In this document: positions 1 to 6,439 of the stretch, piece by piece | Position numbering within the stretch: the stretch's first letter is position 1 | How the letters are laid out: the number at the start of each line of letters is the position of its first letter | Assembly (NCBI GenBank): GCA_044868105.1 | Contig: JBIOWC010000655.1 | Span: 1-6,442 of the forward strand | Reading direction: 5' to 3' | DNA: 6,442 nt | Origin: JBFMDH01 sp044868105 | GTDB taxonomy: Bacteria > Acidobacteriota > Blastocatellia > UBA7656 | Program-made: the position numbers and the translations under genes | The notes under the pieces: generated by a model | What the model was told of the DNA's origin: nothing | What the model saw: only the letters and a program-made list of their open reading frames with translations | Database searches by the model: none

Positions 1-202
1 GGTTGATGAGTAATTCATTATCGAAGGCATCGGGGTGATCATAATTGACGCGATTTTTAACTTCGAGCGGCATATCACCCAAATCGCGATAATAGGCATC
101 CTGTTGCAGGAAGACCACATTTTCGGCTCCGACAGCCGCAACAATTTTATGCGCAACAGTAGTTTTGCCCGACCCGGTTCCGCCACAGATACCGATGACC
201 AT
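1..202 (-). CDS. udk: Uridine kinase, N-terminal part (runs off the window)
   Basis: Only the first 67 codons are present; the gene continues beyond base 1. Uridine kinase transfers the gamma phosphate of ATP or GTP to uridine or cytidine in the cytoplasm, giving UMP/CMP in pyrimidine salvage. The visible protein begins MVIGICGGTGSGKTT, with the P-loop GGTGSGKT at residues 7-14. It is followed by QQDAYYRDL (33-41) and NYDHPDAFD (53-61), the nucleoside-binding signature of the Udk family, where the Asp of the D-x-Y-Y motif (D35 here) is the expected catalytic base. The ATG at 202 is the only usable start: an in-frame TAA lies upstream with no other start codon between, and GAGGAG (205-210) sits just before it, somewhat closely spaced. 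The gene lies 56 nt after the phosphorylase stop on the same strand, so co-transcription is likely. Family assignment is firm; the missing C-terminus cannot be judged. Confidence 0.93.
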   Translation of the reverse strand, partial: MVIGICGGTGSGKTTVAHKIVAAVGAENVVFLQQDAYYRDLGDMPLEVKNRVNYDHPDAFDNELLIN

Positions 203-258
203 TTCTCCTCTTTTCTCAAGCCGGAGAAAGTTTAAGCCTTCTCCCGATCTCCCCCTTC

Positions 259-1095
259 TTATTTAGCTAATCGCGGAATAAGGTGGACGATCAATTCGGC
301 AAGTTGTTTCCCGGCTTTTTCACCGACATCCATCACTTCAAGATGGTTAATCTCTTCGCCGCTCATCCCTGCGGCATAGTTAGTAATGCAGGAGAAGGCG
401 AGCACTTTCAATCCCGCGTGTCGCGCCACAATAGCTTCGGGAACGGTTGACATACCCAGCGCATCACCGCCCAGGTTTCGCATCATGCGAACTTCGGCCG
501 GCGTTTCATAAATCGGCCCGCGCAACGCAAGATAGATGCCTTCGGAAAGATTGATGCCTATTTCGCGCGCCGCTTCTTTGGCAAGTTCACGATAAGCAAA
601 CGTATAGACATCGGTCATATCGGGAAATCGTAAGCCGAATCTATCTTCGTTTGCGCCACGCAACGGATTATCACCCATCAAATTGATATGGTCGTTGATG
701 AGCATCAGCGTACCGGGTCCGAGATGCGCCGAGGTGCCGCCCGCTGCATTCGTCAGCACTAATGCATGGACACCAAGCAGAGAGAAGACCCGTACCGGCA
801 GGGTGATCTCTTTCATCGAGTAGCCTTCATAAAAATGAAAACGCCCTTTCATCAACAACACATCCACTCCACCGAGCGAACCGATAATCAGTTTACCGGC
901 GTGCCCCTCGACGGTTGACACAGGGAAATTCGGGATATCGCCATAATGAATTTCGATGGCCTCGGTAACCGCATCGGCGACGCCACCAAGTCCTGAACCG
1001 AGAACGACGGCGACGCGTGGCTTGCGCTTTTTCATCTTCGCGCTGATATAGTCAGCAGCTTTTTTTGCCTTTTTATAGATAGATTTGTTTGACAT
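259..1095 (-). CDS. punA: Purine nucleoside phosphorylase, trimeric (class I, mammalian-like) type
   Basis: This 278-residue cytoplasmic enzyme should cleave inosine, guanosine and their deoxy forms with phosphate to the free base and (deoxy)ribose-1-phosphate. Length and motifs fit the trimeric PNP family rather than hexameric DeoD. By comparison with the human enzyme, the phosphate site is GSGLGG (33-38, S34), GRFHFYEGY (84-92, R85 and H87) and S216 in GMSTVPE. The base site has E197 in GPIYET and N239 in CITNYAAG, the Glu/Asn pair typical of 6-oxopurine specificity. The central TNAAGG (115-120) and DHINLMGDNPLRG (135-147) blocks are also intact, so no key residue seems missing. The ATG at 1095 gives a normal N-terminus, but only a weak GAG-type ribosome binding site is visible before it. 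Uridine kinase follows 56 nt downstream, making a purine/pyrimidine salvage pair. A methylthioadenosine phosphorylase is a less likely alternative because of the E/N pair. Confidence 0.95.
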   Translation of the reverse strand: MSNKSIYKKAKKAADYISAKMKKRKPRVAVVLGSGLGGVADAVTEAIEIHYGDIPNFPVSTVEGHAGKLIIGSLGGVDVLLMKGRFHFYEGYSMKEITLPVRVFSLLGVHALVLTNAAGGTSAHLGPGTLMLINDHINLMGDNPLRGANEDRFGLRFPDMTDVYTFAYRELAKEAAREIGINLSEGIYLALRGPIYETPAEVRMMRNLGGDALGMSTVPEAIVARHAGLKVLAFSCITNYAAGMSGEEINHLEVMDVGEKAGKQLAELIVHLIPRLAK

Positions 1096-1147
1096 GATTT
1101 ATAGCTCAAAAATGGATTGAGGTTGAGATTGCAAAATTTGCGCGGTG

Positions 1148-1178
1148 ATTGTAACACTACTCCTGATGGTGAGTGCAA
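1148..1178 (-). promoter_or_regulatory. Possible promoter for the punA-udk pair
   Basis: On the minus strand, TTGCAC (1173-1178) and TACAAT (1148-1153) resemble sigma-70 -35 and -10 boxes, separated by 19 nt, which is longer than the ideal 17. The -10 box lies about 50 nt upstream of the punA ATG. Together with a possible terminator near 1293-1323, this suggests that punA and udk can be transcribed separately from the cytochrome-like gene. This is a motif match only, and promoter consensus in this group of bacteria is not well constrained. Confidence 0.3.
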
Positions 1179-1292
1179 TCCATTAATCGGGATAATCTGT
1201 GCGGCGACGCAAAGCGGTTAAAGCGTATTCGACAAAGCGGAATTTGTGAAAACGAAGACGCGCAAGTCAAGCGACAAATATATCTTCTGATA

Positions 1293-1323
1293 AAGCAGAT
1301 GAGGGCAGATTTAGCCTCTGCTT
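1293..1323 (-). terminator. Possible terminator hairpin after the cytochrome-like gene
   Basis: In minus-strand RNA, AAGCAG-AGG can pair with CCT-CAT-CTGCTT. This gives six outer and three inner base pairs around a three-nt bulge (CAU) and a loop of about ten nt. It begins some 58 nt after the stop codon at 1381. Only a short UUUAU tract follows the stem, so it is not a classic intrinsic terminator; it may be a weak one or an mRNA 3'-end stabiliser. The remaining sequence between 1096 and 1380 has no gene that I can support. It holds a CAAAGCGG direct repeat at 1210-1217 and 1233-1240. Confidence 0.28.
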
Positions 1324-1380
1324 CATTGCGAGCTGGGTGAAAACGTTATGCCCGAAGTTAAGAACGCACCCTCACCGGAA

Positions 1381-3462
1381 TCACCGTTCAATCGGGGTCC
1401 GTGCCCGCTGAATGTGGCTGAGAATTTCCTGAGCAATTTTCGGCGCGGCAACTTCACCATTGAAAGCCGTGACTTTGTCTTTCAGTAAAAGCACTTTGGT
1501 TGCCGGATTGATAACCATATATTGATAAATGAAGGTAAAAGGCATACGGTCTAGCTCAATGCACAGGTCAGCCTGCTTCTCGTCTGTGATTATCGTGAGC
1601 CCGAGGGTTTGGAACTCGCGCATTTTTCGTAGTTCATTTCCCATCAAATGGGGTTTCAAAAATATGGTATTTGATTTGATAAAGACTGAACGCGCGGCTT
1701 TCAGGATAGCTTCGGGACTGTTATCGAACGGATTGGTTCGCGCCGCGGTTGGCGTAATCTGGTTGGCGCCCGGCAAATTATTTCGCACCCAATCGGTAAT
1801 CGGTTGATTCCCTCTTTGCCGCGAAAACTCGCCGCCAAGCTCTAACTCGCGCGCCACTTCGCTAAAACTCCGCTCCCACAAATCGCGTTTAAGGCCGCCG
1901 TCTGTTGCCAGTACTTGCCGGAAACCTAGATTGGCGAGTCGCGTGCTGCGTTGCAGGCGCTCGCGAAATTCCGCCAGCTCTAATCCGGCTTCGGCAGCCG
2001 CTTCGCCAGGTGAAAGTTCAGTTTGAAACCGTCGCGAGACAAAATTAATAGGTTCTGTTCTGGGATGGTTGGCTGCGCCATTATCTAATTGCCCGATCGC
2101 CTCTTGAAAAGTTCGGCGGTCTTTTTCAATCAATCGGTCAAGCACTTCTTGTTGCAGGTAAAGCGCCAGCGCGTGTTCCTGGTCGGCAAGTCCCAGCGGC
2201 ATGCCCTTCACCGCTGCGCGCACATCATCCTTCAATAACTTAATCCCATCAAAGTGACAACTCATGCATGAACGGCCGTTTTGAATCACCGGTTCATCCG
2301 GGTTATTGCGGTCTGCAACAATTTCGATTGGCGCAACGTCAAGACGCTCGCCCGCGCCATTAGCCAGAAAGTAAGCTTGCAATCCGTTCGGCAAATTAAA
2401 TATGACTTCGCCGCCCGCAGGGTTTAAGCGAAGCGGATCGCGGAAAATATTTTGCGCCCCGAGATTGTTACGAAAATCAAAACTCTTCCAATACGCGCCA
2501 TATGGCGAGGTGTGCCGCTCAACCACGCGATTGTTTTGCGAAACGCCGCTCGTGCGCAGGCCGGCGCGGACGACATTCTTCTCTTCTTCGAGATTGCGCG
2601 CCGCATCAATTCCTAACATTCTTTCGAGTTCATTGAGGGTTTGCGGCAGGCCCAGCAGTTGATAATAAAACGGCGGAAGGCTGGCGCGCGCAATAAACCA
2701 ATCGGCGCGCAGGTAAGGCAGTTCCGCGCCCGATAGCAGTTTGATGACCTCCGAATCCTGCGTGCGTATCCCATAAGGGTAGCTTCCGAGTAGCAGATTC
2801 CAGGTTGCGGCGGTCCATTGATAATCGCGCAGGTCAATGCGAAAGACGGTCTTCAACGGATTAACCGGCAGGGGCAGGGCAATCTCTTTATGCCACGATA
2901 GACTGTTAAGCAGTTTGGCAAGCGCGACGCGATGAGTTTCCAGTTCCTGCTCGCTCGCTCCCGCATTAAAGAGATGGGTGATTGAAAAGTAACGCAGAAA
3001 AGGGCGATTGCGCTCACGCGATTTCGCCAGGTCTTCACGAATCAAGCTGAGAACTTCGGTCTCGGTGATGAAGCCTCTCTCGATTTGCCGTTTTTCATCG
3101 TCCCAGGACGGCGCACCGGCGAGTATCCAATTTCGCAACACAACTCTCTCTGGGTTCGGCAATCCTTCACCGGTTGGCGGCATTGCGCCGCGTTCAACCA
3201 TCTTCAGGAGCAGTGAATTTTCGTCATTAGGAATGACGGCTCGGGTTGAAATGAGGCGCGCGTAATTGAGCACGAAGAGATTTTTTTGTGCCGCACCGCT
3301 TGCGCCGTGACAACTGTAACATCGCGTTTTCAATATTTCGCGGGCCCGTGCGGCTAATTTTTGCCCTTCATCATCTGCTTGAGCTGGTCGCAGGGTAATC
3401 AAAGAAATTAAGATTGTGAGCACCGCAATCAATGAAGCCAGACGCGCAATTGCTTTCTTCAT
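1381..3462 (-). CDS. Exported protein with two CXXCH haem motifs (Planctomycete-type cytochrome c) and a C-terminal acidobacterial-type domain
   Basis: I do not know a named gene for this 693-residue protein. A signal peptide (MKKAIARL, hydrophobic stretch, cut after AQA at about residue 29) directs it to the periplasm. A cytochrome c-like domain follows: CYSCH at 48-52 binds haem, and GAMPPTG (M94) is a likely axial Met ligand. The middle carries IDLRDYQW (209-216) and a second haem site, CMSCH (399-403), as in uncharacterised Planctomycete/Myxococcus-type cytochromes. Residues about 581-683 (ILKAARSVFI to AQEILSHI, with ADLCIELDR inside) form a separate alpha/beta-looking domain that I associate, from memory, with acidobacterial proteins. 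The longest frame starts at 3522, but the ATG at 3462 is preferred because it starts the signal peptide and has GGAGAGG (3467-3473) before it. The role is presumably electron transfer or a haem-dependent function. The gene has no evident connection with nucleoside salvage on either side. Confidence 0.85.
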   Translation of the reverse strand: MKKAIARLASLIAVLTILISLITLRPAQADDEGQKLAARAREILKTRCYSCHGASGAAQKNLFVLNYARLISTRAVIPNDENSLLLKMVERGAMPPTGEGLPNPERVVLRNWILAGAPSWDDEKRQIERGFITETEVLSLIREDLAKSRERNRPFLRYFSITHLFNAGASEQELETHRVALAKLLNSLSWHKEIALPLPVNPLKTVFRIDLRDYQWTAATWNLLLGSYPYGIRTQDSEVIKLLSGAELPYLRADWFIARASLPPFYYQLLGLPQTLNELERMLGIDAARNLEEEKNVVRAGLRTSGVSQNNRVVERHTSPYGAYWKSFDFRNNLGAQNIFRDPLRLNPAGGEVIFNLPNGLQAYFLANGAGERLDVAPIEIVADRNNPDEPVIQNGRSCMSCHFDGIKLLKDDVRAAVKGMPLGLADQEHALALYLQQEVLDRLIEKDRRTFQEAIGQLDNGAANHPRTEPINFVSRRFQTELSPGEAAAEAGLELAEFRERLQRSTRLANLGFRQVLATDGGLKRDLWERSFSEVARELELGGEFSRQRGNQPITDWVRNNLPGANQITPTAARTNPFDNSPEAILKAARSVFIKSNTIFLKPHLMGNELRKMREFQTLGLTIITDEKQADLCIELDRMPFTFIYQYMVINPATKVLLLKDKVTAFNGEVAAPKIAQEILSHIQRARTPIER

Positions 3463-3466
3463 AAGA

Positions 3467-3473
3467 CCTCTCC
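3467..3473 (-). promoter_or_regulatory. Ribosome binding site that decides the start of the cytochrome-like gene
   Basis: GGAGAGG on the minus strand lies four to seven nt upstream of the ATG at 3462. This supports that start over the in-frame ATG at 3522, which would add 20 residues (beginning MRHMACPPVS) that do not look like part of a signal peptide. Confidence 0.7.
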
Positions 3474-3671
3474 ACCTGATGACTTGATAATGCGAGACAG
3501 GAGGGCAAGCCATATGCCGCAAGGTAAATAGTAATAATTCAGGAAGGCGGGCGCGAAAAGGCGCAATCAGTTTGTGACAGGTGAAAGATTTTTGCGGCAG
3601 GCGAAGGAATAATTCAGACGCGGACGGCGACGCTCACAGTGAAAATTTACCACTCGCGGGAGATTGCCAGC

Positions 3672-4613
3672 CTACTTCTCTTTCACATACGGCACGCCAA
3701 TCGCCCTGGGCGGCGTGGCGCGACCGATGAAACCGGCGAGTACCACCAAAGTCAAAATGTAGGGAATAATTTGAATGAATTGCACAGGAATATTGACCAC
3801 GCCCTGCATACGAATCGAGATGGCATCGGCAATGCCAAAGAGCAAACACGCAAGGAAAGCCCCGACCGGATGCCATTTGCCAAAAATTAACGCCGCCAGC
3901 GCAATAAAACCTCGTCCCGCAGTCATATTGCGCGCAAAGAGCGAATTCTGTCCGATGGAAAGGTAAGCGCCGCCGATGCTTGCCAGTACGCCGCTCAACA
4001 AGACTCCGGCATAGCGCATCCCTGCGACGCTGACGCCCGCCGTATCCGCAGCTTCGGGATTTTCACCCACGGCGCGCAGGCGCAACCCAAAACGCGTGCG
4101 GAACAAAATATAGTAAGTCACGGGAACCATCAACAAAGCAAAATAGACTATCGGTTTATGCCCGGAAAAGAGCTGACTGAGCAGCGGGATTTTTTCAATA
4201 ACCGGAATATTCCAATCCGGCAAGGTTTGTTCACGCGGCAGTTGTGGCGTCGCGCCGGTTGATTGAAACATGGCGCCCGATACCAGCGCCGGTACCCCCA
4301 GAAAAAGAATGTTGATTGCCGTACCAACAACCACCTGGTCGGCGCGATAACGAATCGTCGCCACTGCATGAATGAGGGCAACCAGTAAGCCAGCGACAGC
4401 AGCGCATAGCAGTCCTATCCAGGGGTTTTGCGTTTTCGCGGTCACCGCAGCAGCCGTAAACGCGCCCGATAGCATCATGCCTTCTAGCGCAATGTTGATC
4501 ACGCCGCTGCGTTCCGAAAACAGGCCGCCGAGCGCCGCCAGTATCAAGGGTGTCGAAAGCCGCACCATCGAAGCGAGTAACGATAGATTAATTATTTGTG
4601 CGAGTTGGTCCAT
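3672..4613 (-). CDS. nupQ: Nucleoside-type ABC transporter permease (NupQ/YufQ/BmpD-like)
   Basis: This 313-residue, very hydrophobic inner-membrane protein belongs to the BPD_transp_2 permease family. The signature is LGGLFSERSGVINIALEGMML (about 28-48), followed by RADQVVVGTAINIL (90-103). An EAA-like cytoplasmic loop, GLRLRAVGENPEAADTAGVS (176-195), would contact the ATPase, and GRGFIALAALIFGKWHPVGA (233-252) is also typical. About eight to nine membrane segments are apparent. With the NupP-like protein upstream it should form the heterodimeric channel of a nucleoside importer such as Bacillus NupNOPQ or streptococcal BmpABCD. Related permeases in spirochaetes move riboflavin, so substrate is inferred, but the punA and udk neighbours favour nucleosides. 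The ATG at 4613 has no good Shine-Dalgarno sequence, only UUUAAAACCUU, which suggests reliance on translation from the upstream gene or on leader structure. It ends normally with a TAG stop at 3672-3674. Confidence 0.9.
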   Translation of the reverse strand: MDQLAQIINLSLLASMVRLSTPLILAALGGLFSERSGVINIALEGMMLSGAFTAAAVTAKTQNPWIGLLCAAVAGLLVALIHAVATIRYRADQVVVGTAINILFLGVPALVSGAMFQSTGATPQLPREQTLPDWNIPVIEKIPLLSQLFSGHKPIVYFALLMVPVTYYILFRTRFGLRLRAVGENPEAADTAGVSVAGMRYAGVLLSGVLASIGGAYLSIGQNSLFARNMTAGRGFIALAALIFGKWHPVGAFLACLLFGIADAISIRMQGVVNIPVQFIQIIPYILTLVVLAGFIGRATPPRAIGVPYVKEK

Positions 4614-4631
4614 AAGGTTTTAAAGAAAGCT

Positions 4632-4694
4632 TGAAATAGGAACGATGAACTATTTTGAATTCTCATCGGTTCATCGTTCATCGTTCCTATTTCA
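4632..4694 (-). repeat. Perfect 19-bp inverted repeat with heptad TTCATCG repeats between the two permease genes
   Basis: The arms at 4632-4650 (TGAAATAGGAACGATGAAC) and 4676-4694 are exact reverse complements, separated by 25 nt, and would form a long AU-rich hairpin in the nup transcript. The right side is also a tandem array on a seven-base period: TTCATCG at 4670, 4677 and 4691, with a degenerate unit at 4684 and a related CTCATCG at 4662. The left arm carries one inverted copy (4643-4649). The hairpin lies between the nupP stop and the nupQ start and is followed in RNA by CUUUCUUU. It may act as an attenuator, a differential-stability element, or be a small REP-like repeat. The palindrome is certain; the function is inference. 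Confidence 0.85.
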
Positions 4695-4704
4695 TCGTTA
4701 ATTC

Positions 4705-5787
4705 TCATACACTATTACGAGCAAATCGCTTAAAGCCGCCTCTAAAGAAAGCTTCACAGGCGACGAATAAAATAATGATGGCTTGCAAAATCACCACCCA
4801 GTCTTTTGAGACTTTGTCAGTAAAAATATCAATAAACAGACTCGACCGATTGAGCGCCCCGAACAAGAGCGCCGAAAACAACACGCCAACCGGATGATTG
4901 CGACCAAGCAAGGCAACGGCTATTCCTGTGAAACCATATCCTGCGGAAAAGCCATCATAGTAGCGATAGCGATAACCGAGCACATCATTGATGCCGACCA
5001 TTCCGGCAAGCCCCCCCGACAGCGCCATCGCTAAAATGATATTGCGCGCAATCGAAATGCCACCGTATTCGGCAGCCGTCGGGCTCGTGCCAACGGCGCG
5101 CAGTTCATATCCCCATTTCGTCTTCCACAAAAAAATATAGACCAGCGCACAGGCGGCAAGCGCCAAAAAGAAGGTCAGATTAAACGGCAATCTTTCGGGT
5201 ATAAAAGAGAAGATGGCCCCCATTCGCGCGATGTGCGGGCCGACGAGCACGCCATCTTTCAATTCGGCAATCGGTAAAGTTTCGAGAATCGGGTCGCCTT
5301 GTTTCTTGTAATGATATTGTGTGAAGTAAGTCACGATGCCGACGGCAATGAAATTCATCATGATGGTGGTGATAACTTCATGCGCGCCGAAGCGGGCTTT
5401 CAAGACGCCGGGAATACCGGCCCACACCCCGCCCGCAATAATTGCCGCCAGCATCGCCAGGATGGTTACCAAAAACCAATTAGTATTCGGCAGCGTCAAC
5501 CCGACCCAGGCGGTTGCAAATGCGGCGACCGTGAGTTGTCCTTCGGCGCCGATGTTGAGCAAGCCGCATTTGAAAGCGACGGCTACCGCAAGCCCCGTGA
5601 AGATCAGCGGTGTGGCATAGAAGAGCGTATAACCTATGCCATCTACCGAACCAAAAACGCTGGTGAAAAACAGCTCGTAAACCAGGAGCGGGCTATCGCC
5701 AACCATCCAAACGACCACCCCGCCAACCAGAAATGCGGCGATGACGGCGACGACCGGAAAGAACAATTCTTTGAGTAAGGTTTTCAT
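4705..5787 (-). CDS. nupP: Nucleoside-type ABC transporter permease (NupP/YufP/BmpC-like)
   Basis: This 360-residue inner-membrane protein is the first of the permease pair and belongs to the BPD_transp_2 family. The hallmark FKCGLLNIGAEGQ is at 72-84. GAHEVITTIMMNFIA (134-148), the EAA-like loop KWGYELRAVGTSPTAAEYGG (224-243) and LLGRNHPVGVLFSALLFG (293-310) follow in the usual order. It has a single N-terminal membrane anchor before the conserved core, as in NupP, and is longer than its partner. The two would form the translocation path of a nucleoside importer. The cognate ATPase (NupO-like) normally precedes this gene, but here the preceding gene is a DinB-like protein. The ATG at 5787 lacks a clear Shine-Dalgarno sequence; it overlaps the stop of a short upstream frame by ATGA. 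The gene ends in a TGA at 4705-4707, 91 nt before nupQ, which is a wide gap for such a pair. Riboflavin is an alternative substrate. Confidence 0.9.
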   Translation of the reverse strand: MKTLLKELFFPVVAVIAAFLVGGVVVWMVGDSPLLVYELFFTSVFGSVDGIGYTLFYATPLIFTGLAVAVAFKCGLLNIGAEGQLTVAAFATAWVGLTLPNTNWFLVTILAMLAAIIAGGVWAGIPGVLKARFGAHEVITTIMMNFIAVGIVTYFTQYHYKKQGDPILETLPIAELKDGVLVGPHIARMGAIFSFIPERLPFNLTFFLALAACALVYIFLWKTKWGYELRAVGTSPTAAEYGGISIARNIILAMALSGGLAGMVGINDVLGYRYRYYDGFSAGYGFTGIAVALLGRNHPVGVLFSALLFGALNRSSLFIDIFTDKVSKDWVVILQAIIILFVACEAFFRGGFKRFARNSV

Positions 5788-5861
5788 AGGTTTTTAGTCT
5801 GACAGGTCTGGCGAACATAGCCGGTCTTGCCATTCAACACGTCCCACAACATATCGAGCAC
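5784..5861 (-). other. Short open frame ending in an ATGA overlap with nupP (leader peptide, gene remnant or chance)
   Basis: A frame open from a TGA at 5895-5897 runs to a TGA at 5784-5786. This stop shares the bases ATGA with the nupP start codon, the classic geometry of translational coupling. Possible starts are a GTG at 5861 (25 residues) and an ATG at 5852 (22 residues, MLWDVLNGKT then GYVRQTCQTKNL). No good ribosome binding site precedes either. I do not recognise the peptide. It could be a leader peptide that couples translation into nupP, which has a poor site of its own, or the tail of a decayed gene. The rest of the 134-nt gap (5788-5921) shows only the short palindrome CTCGCGAG at 5903-5910. 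Confidence 0.25.
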
Positions 5862-5921
5862 TTTAAAATTTTGAACACCCTTTTGCCCGCTGGCTCACAC
5901 GACTCGCGAGACTTTCACCGC

Positions 5922-6428
5922 TTATAAACTGCCTTCATCGGCCGAAGGGCCATAGATGGATGGAACAGGTATATCATTGAGCCGCAAATATACGCTCAAT
6001 TGTCCGCGATGGTGAATGCTGTGACTGAGGACAAAGGTCCGCAAGACCGCAAGCCGAGGCATGGAAAGTGCGGGCTGTCCGTTGGAGAGCAGCGTCCAGG
6101 TTTGCATCAAATGTTCATCGCTGACCTTAGCAATTGCTTGCCGGGCTGCTGAAACATTTTTATCGAAGGTTTCCAACATCTCTTCGCGCGTTTTTGCCGG
6201 TTCGATTTTCAGCAATTTCCCCTCCGGGGCAATGTCGAATGATTCGCTGTTAAGCGAAATCTCTACCCAGGTCAAAATATTGGTGAGGTGTGAACCGAGG
6301 TCGCCCATCTTCATAGATTTGTCGTGTGGTTGCCAGGCGAATTTTTCATCCCCTATGCGTTCCAGGGTCTTTCTTGTGGTCGCCATCTCCATATCAAATT
6401 CCGGTAATAATGCTGCACTAATTGCCAT
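5922..6428 (-). CDS. DinB/YfiT-like family protein (putative metal-binding four-helix bundle)
   Basis: This 168-residue cytoplasmic protein fits the DinB-like superfamily in length and helical pattern. These proteins bind a divalent metal through three histidines and include thiol-dependent transferases; the substrate of most members is unknown. The likely triad is H47 in GDLGSHLTN (42-50) with H136 and H140 in LSHSIHHRGQLSVYL (134-148), the usual HxxxH on a late helix. FAWQPHDKSMKMGDL (30-44) matches the typical F-x-W-x-P-h-x-K-S-M start of the family. The ATG at 6428 has an excellent ribosome binding site. The gene precedes the permeases by 134 nt on the same strand. Whether it shares their transcript is unclear, and no functional link to nucleoside uptake is evident. 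It should not be confused with E. coli DNA polymerase IV, also called DinB. Confidence 0.88.
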   Translation of the reverse strand: MAISAALLPEFDMEMATTRKTLERIGDEKFAWQPHDKSMKMGDLGSHLTNILTWVEISLNSESFDIAPEGKLLKIEPAKTREEMLETFDKNVSAARQAIAKVSDEHLMQTWTLLSNGQPALSMPRLAVLRTFVLSHSIHHRGQLSVYLRLNDIPVPSIYGPSADEGSL

Positions 6429-6433
6429 AAATG

Positions 6434-6439
6434 CCTCCT
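6434..6439 (-). promoter_or_regulatory. Perfect Shine-Dalgarno AGGAGG of the DinB-like gene
   Basis: AGGAGG on the minus strand lies five nt before the ATG at 6428, fixing the start. It contrasts with the weak or absent sites before nupP, nupQ and punA, suggesting that the DinB-like gene is translated independently and strongly. Confidence 0.85.

Noticed and set aside
35..235. 66-residue plus-strand open frame at the left end
   Set aside because: It overlaps the udk start on the other strand, where P-loop and nucleoside-binding motifs are clear.
223..244. Small hairpin GGAGAA/TTCTCC between punA and udk
   Set aside because: Six base pairs around a ten-nt loop without a following U tract is too weak to call a terminator or a regulatory element, and expression of udk from the same transcript is expected.
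3463..3522. N-terminal extension of the cytochrome-like protein starting at the ATG at 3522
   Set aside because: The 20 extra residues precede a textbook signal peptide, and the ATG at 3462 has its own ribosome binding site.
3641..3657. Inverted repeat AGTG/CACT downstream of nupQ as a terminator
   Set aside because: Only four pairs with a nine-nt loop and no U tract.
5299..5778. 159-residue plus-strand open frame opposite nupP
   Set aside because: It lies wholly within the well-supported nupP gene, is rich in polar residues with no recognisable motif, and is best explained as an antisense shadow.
5903..5910. CTCGCGAG palindrome after the DinB-like gene
   Set aside because: Eight bases with no loop and no flanking symmetry; likely chance in a moderately GC-rich sequence.
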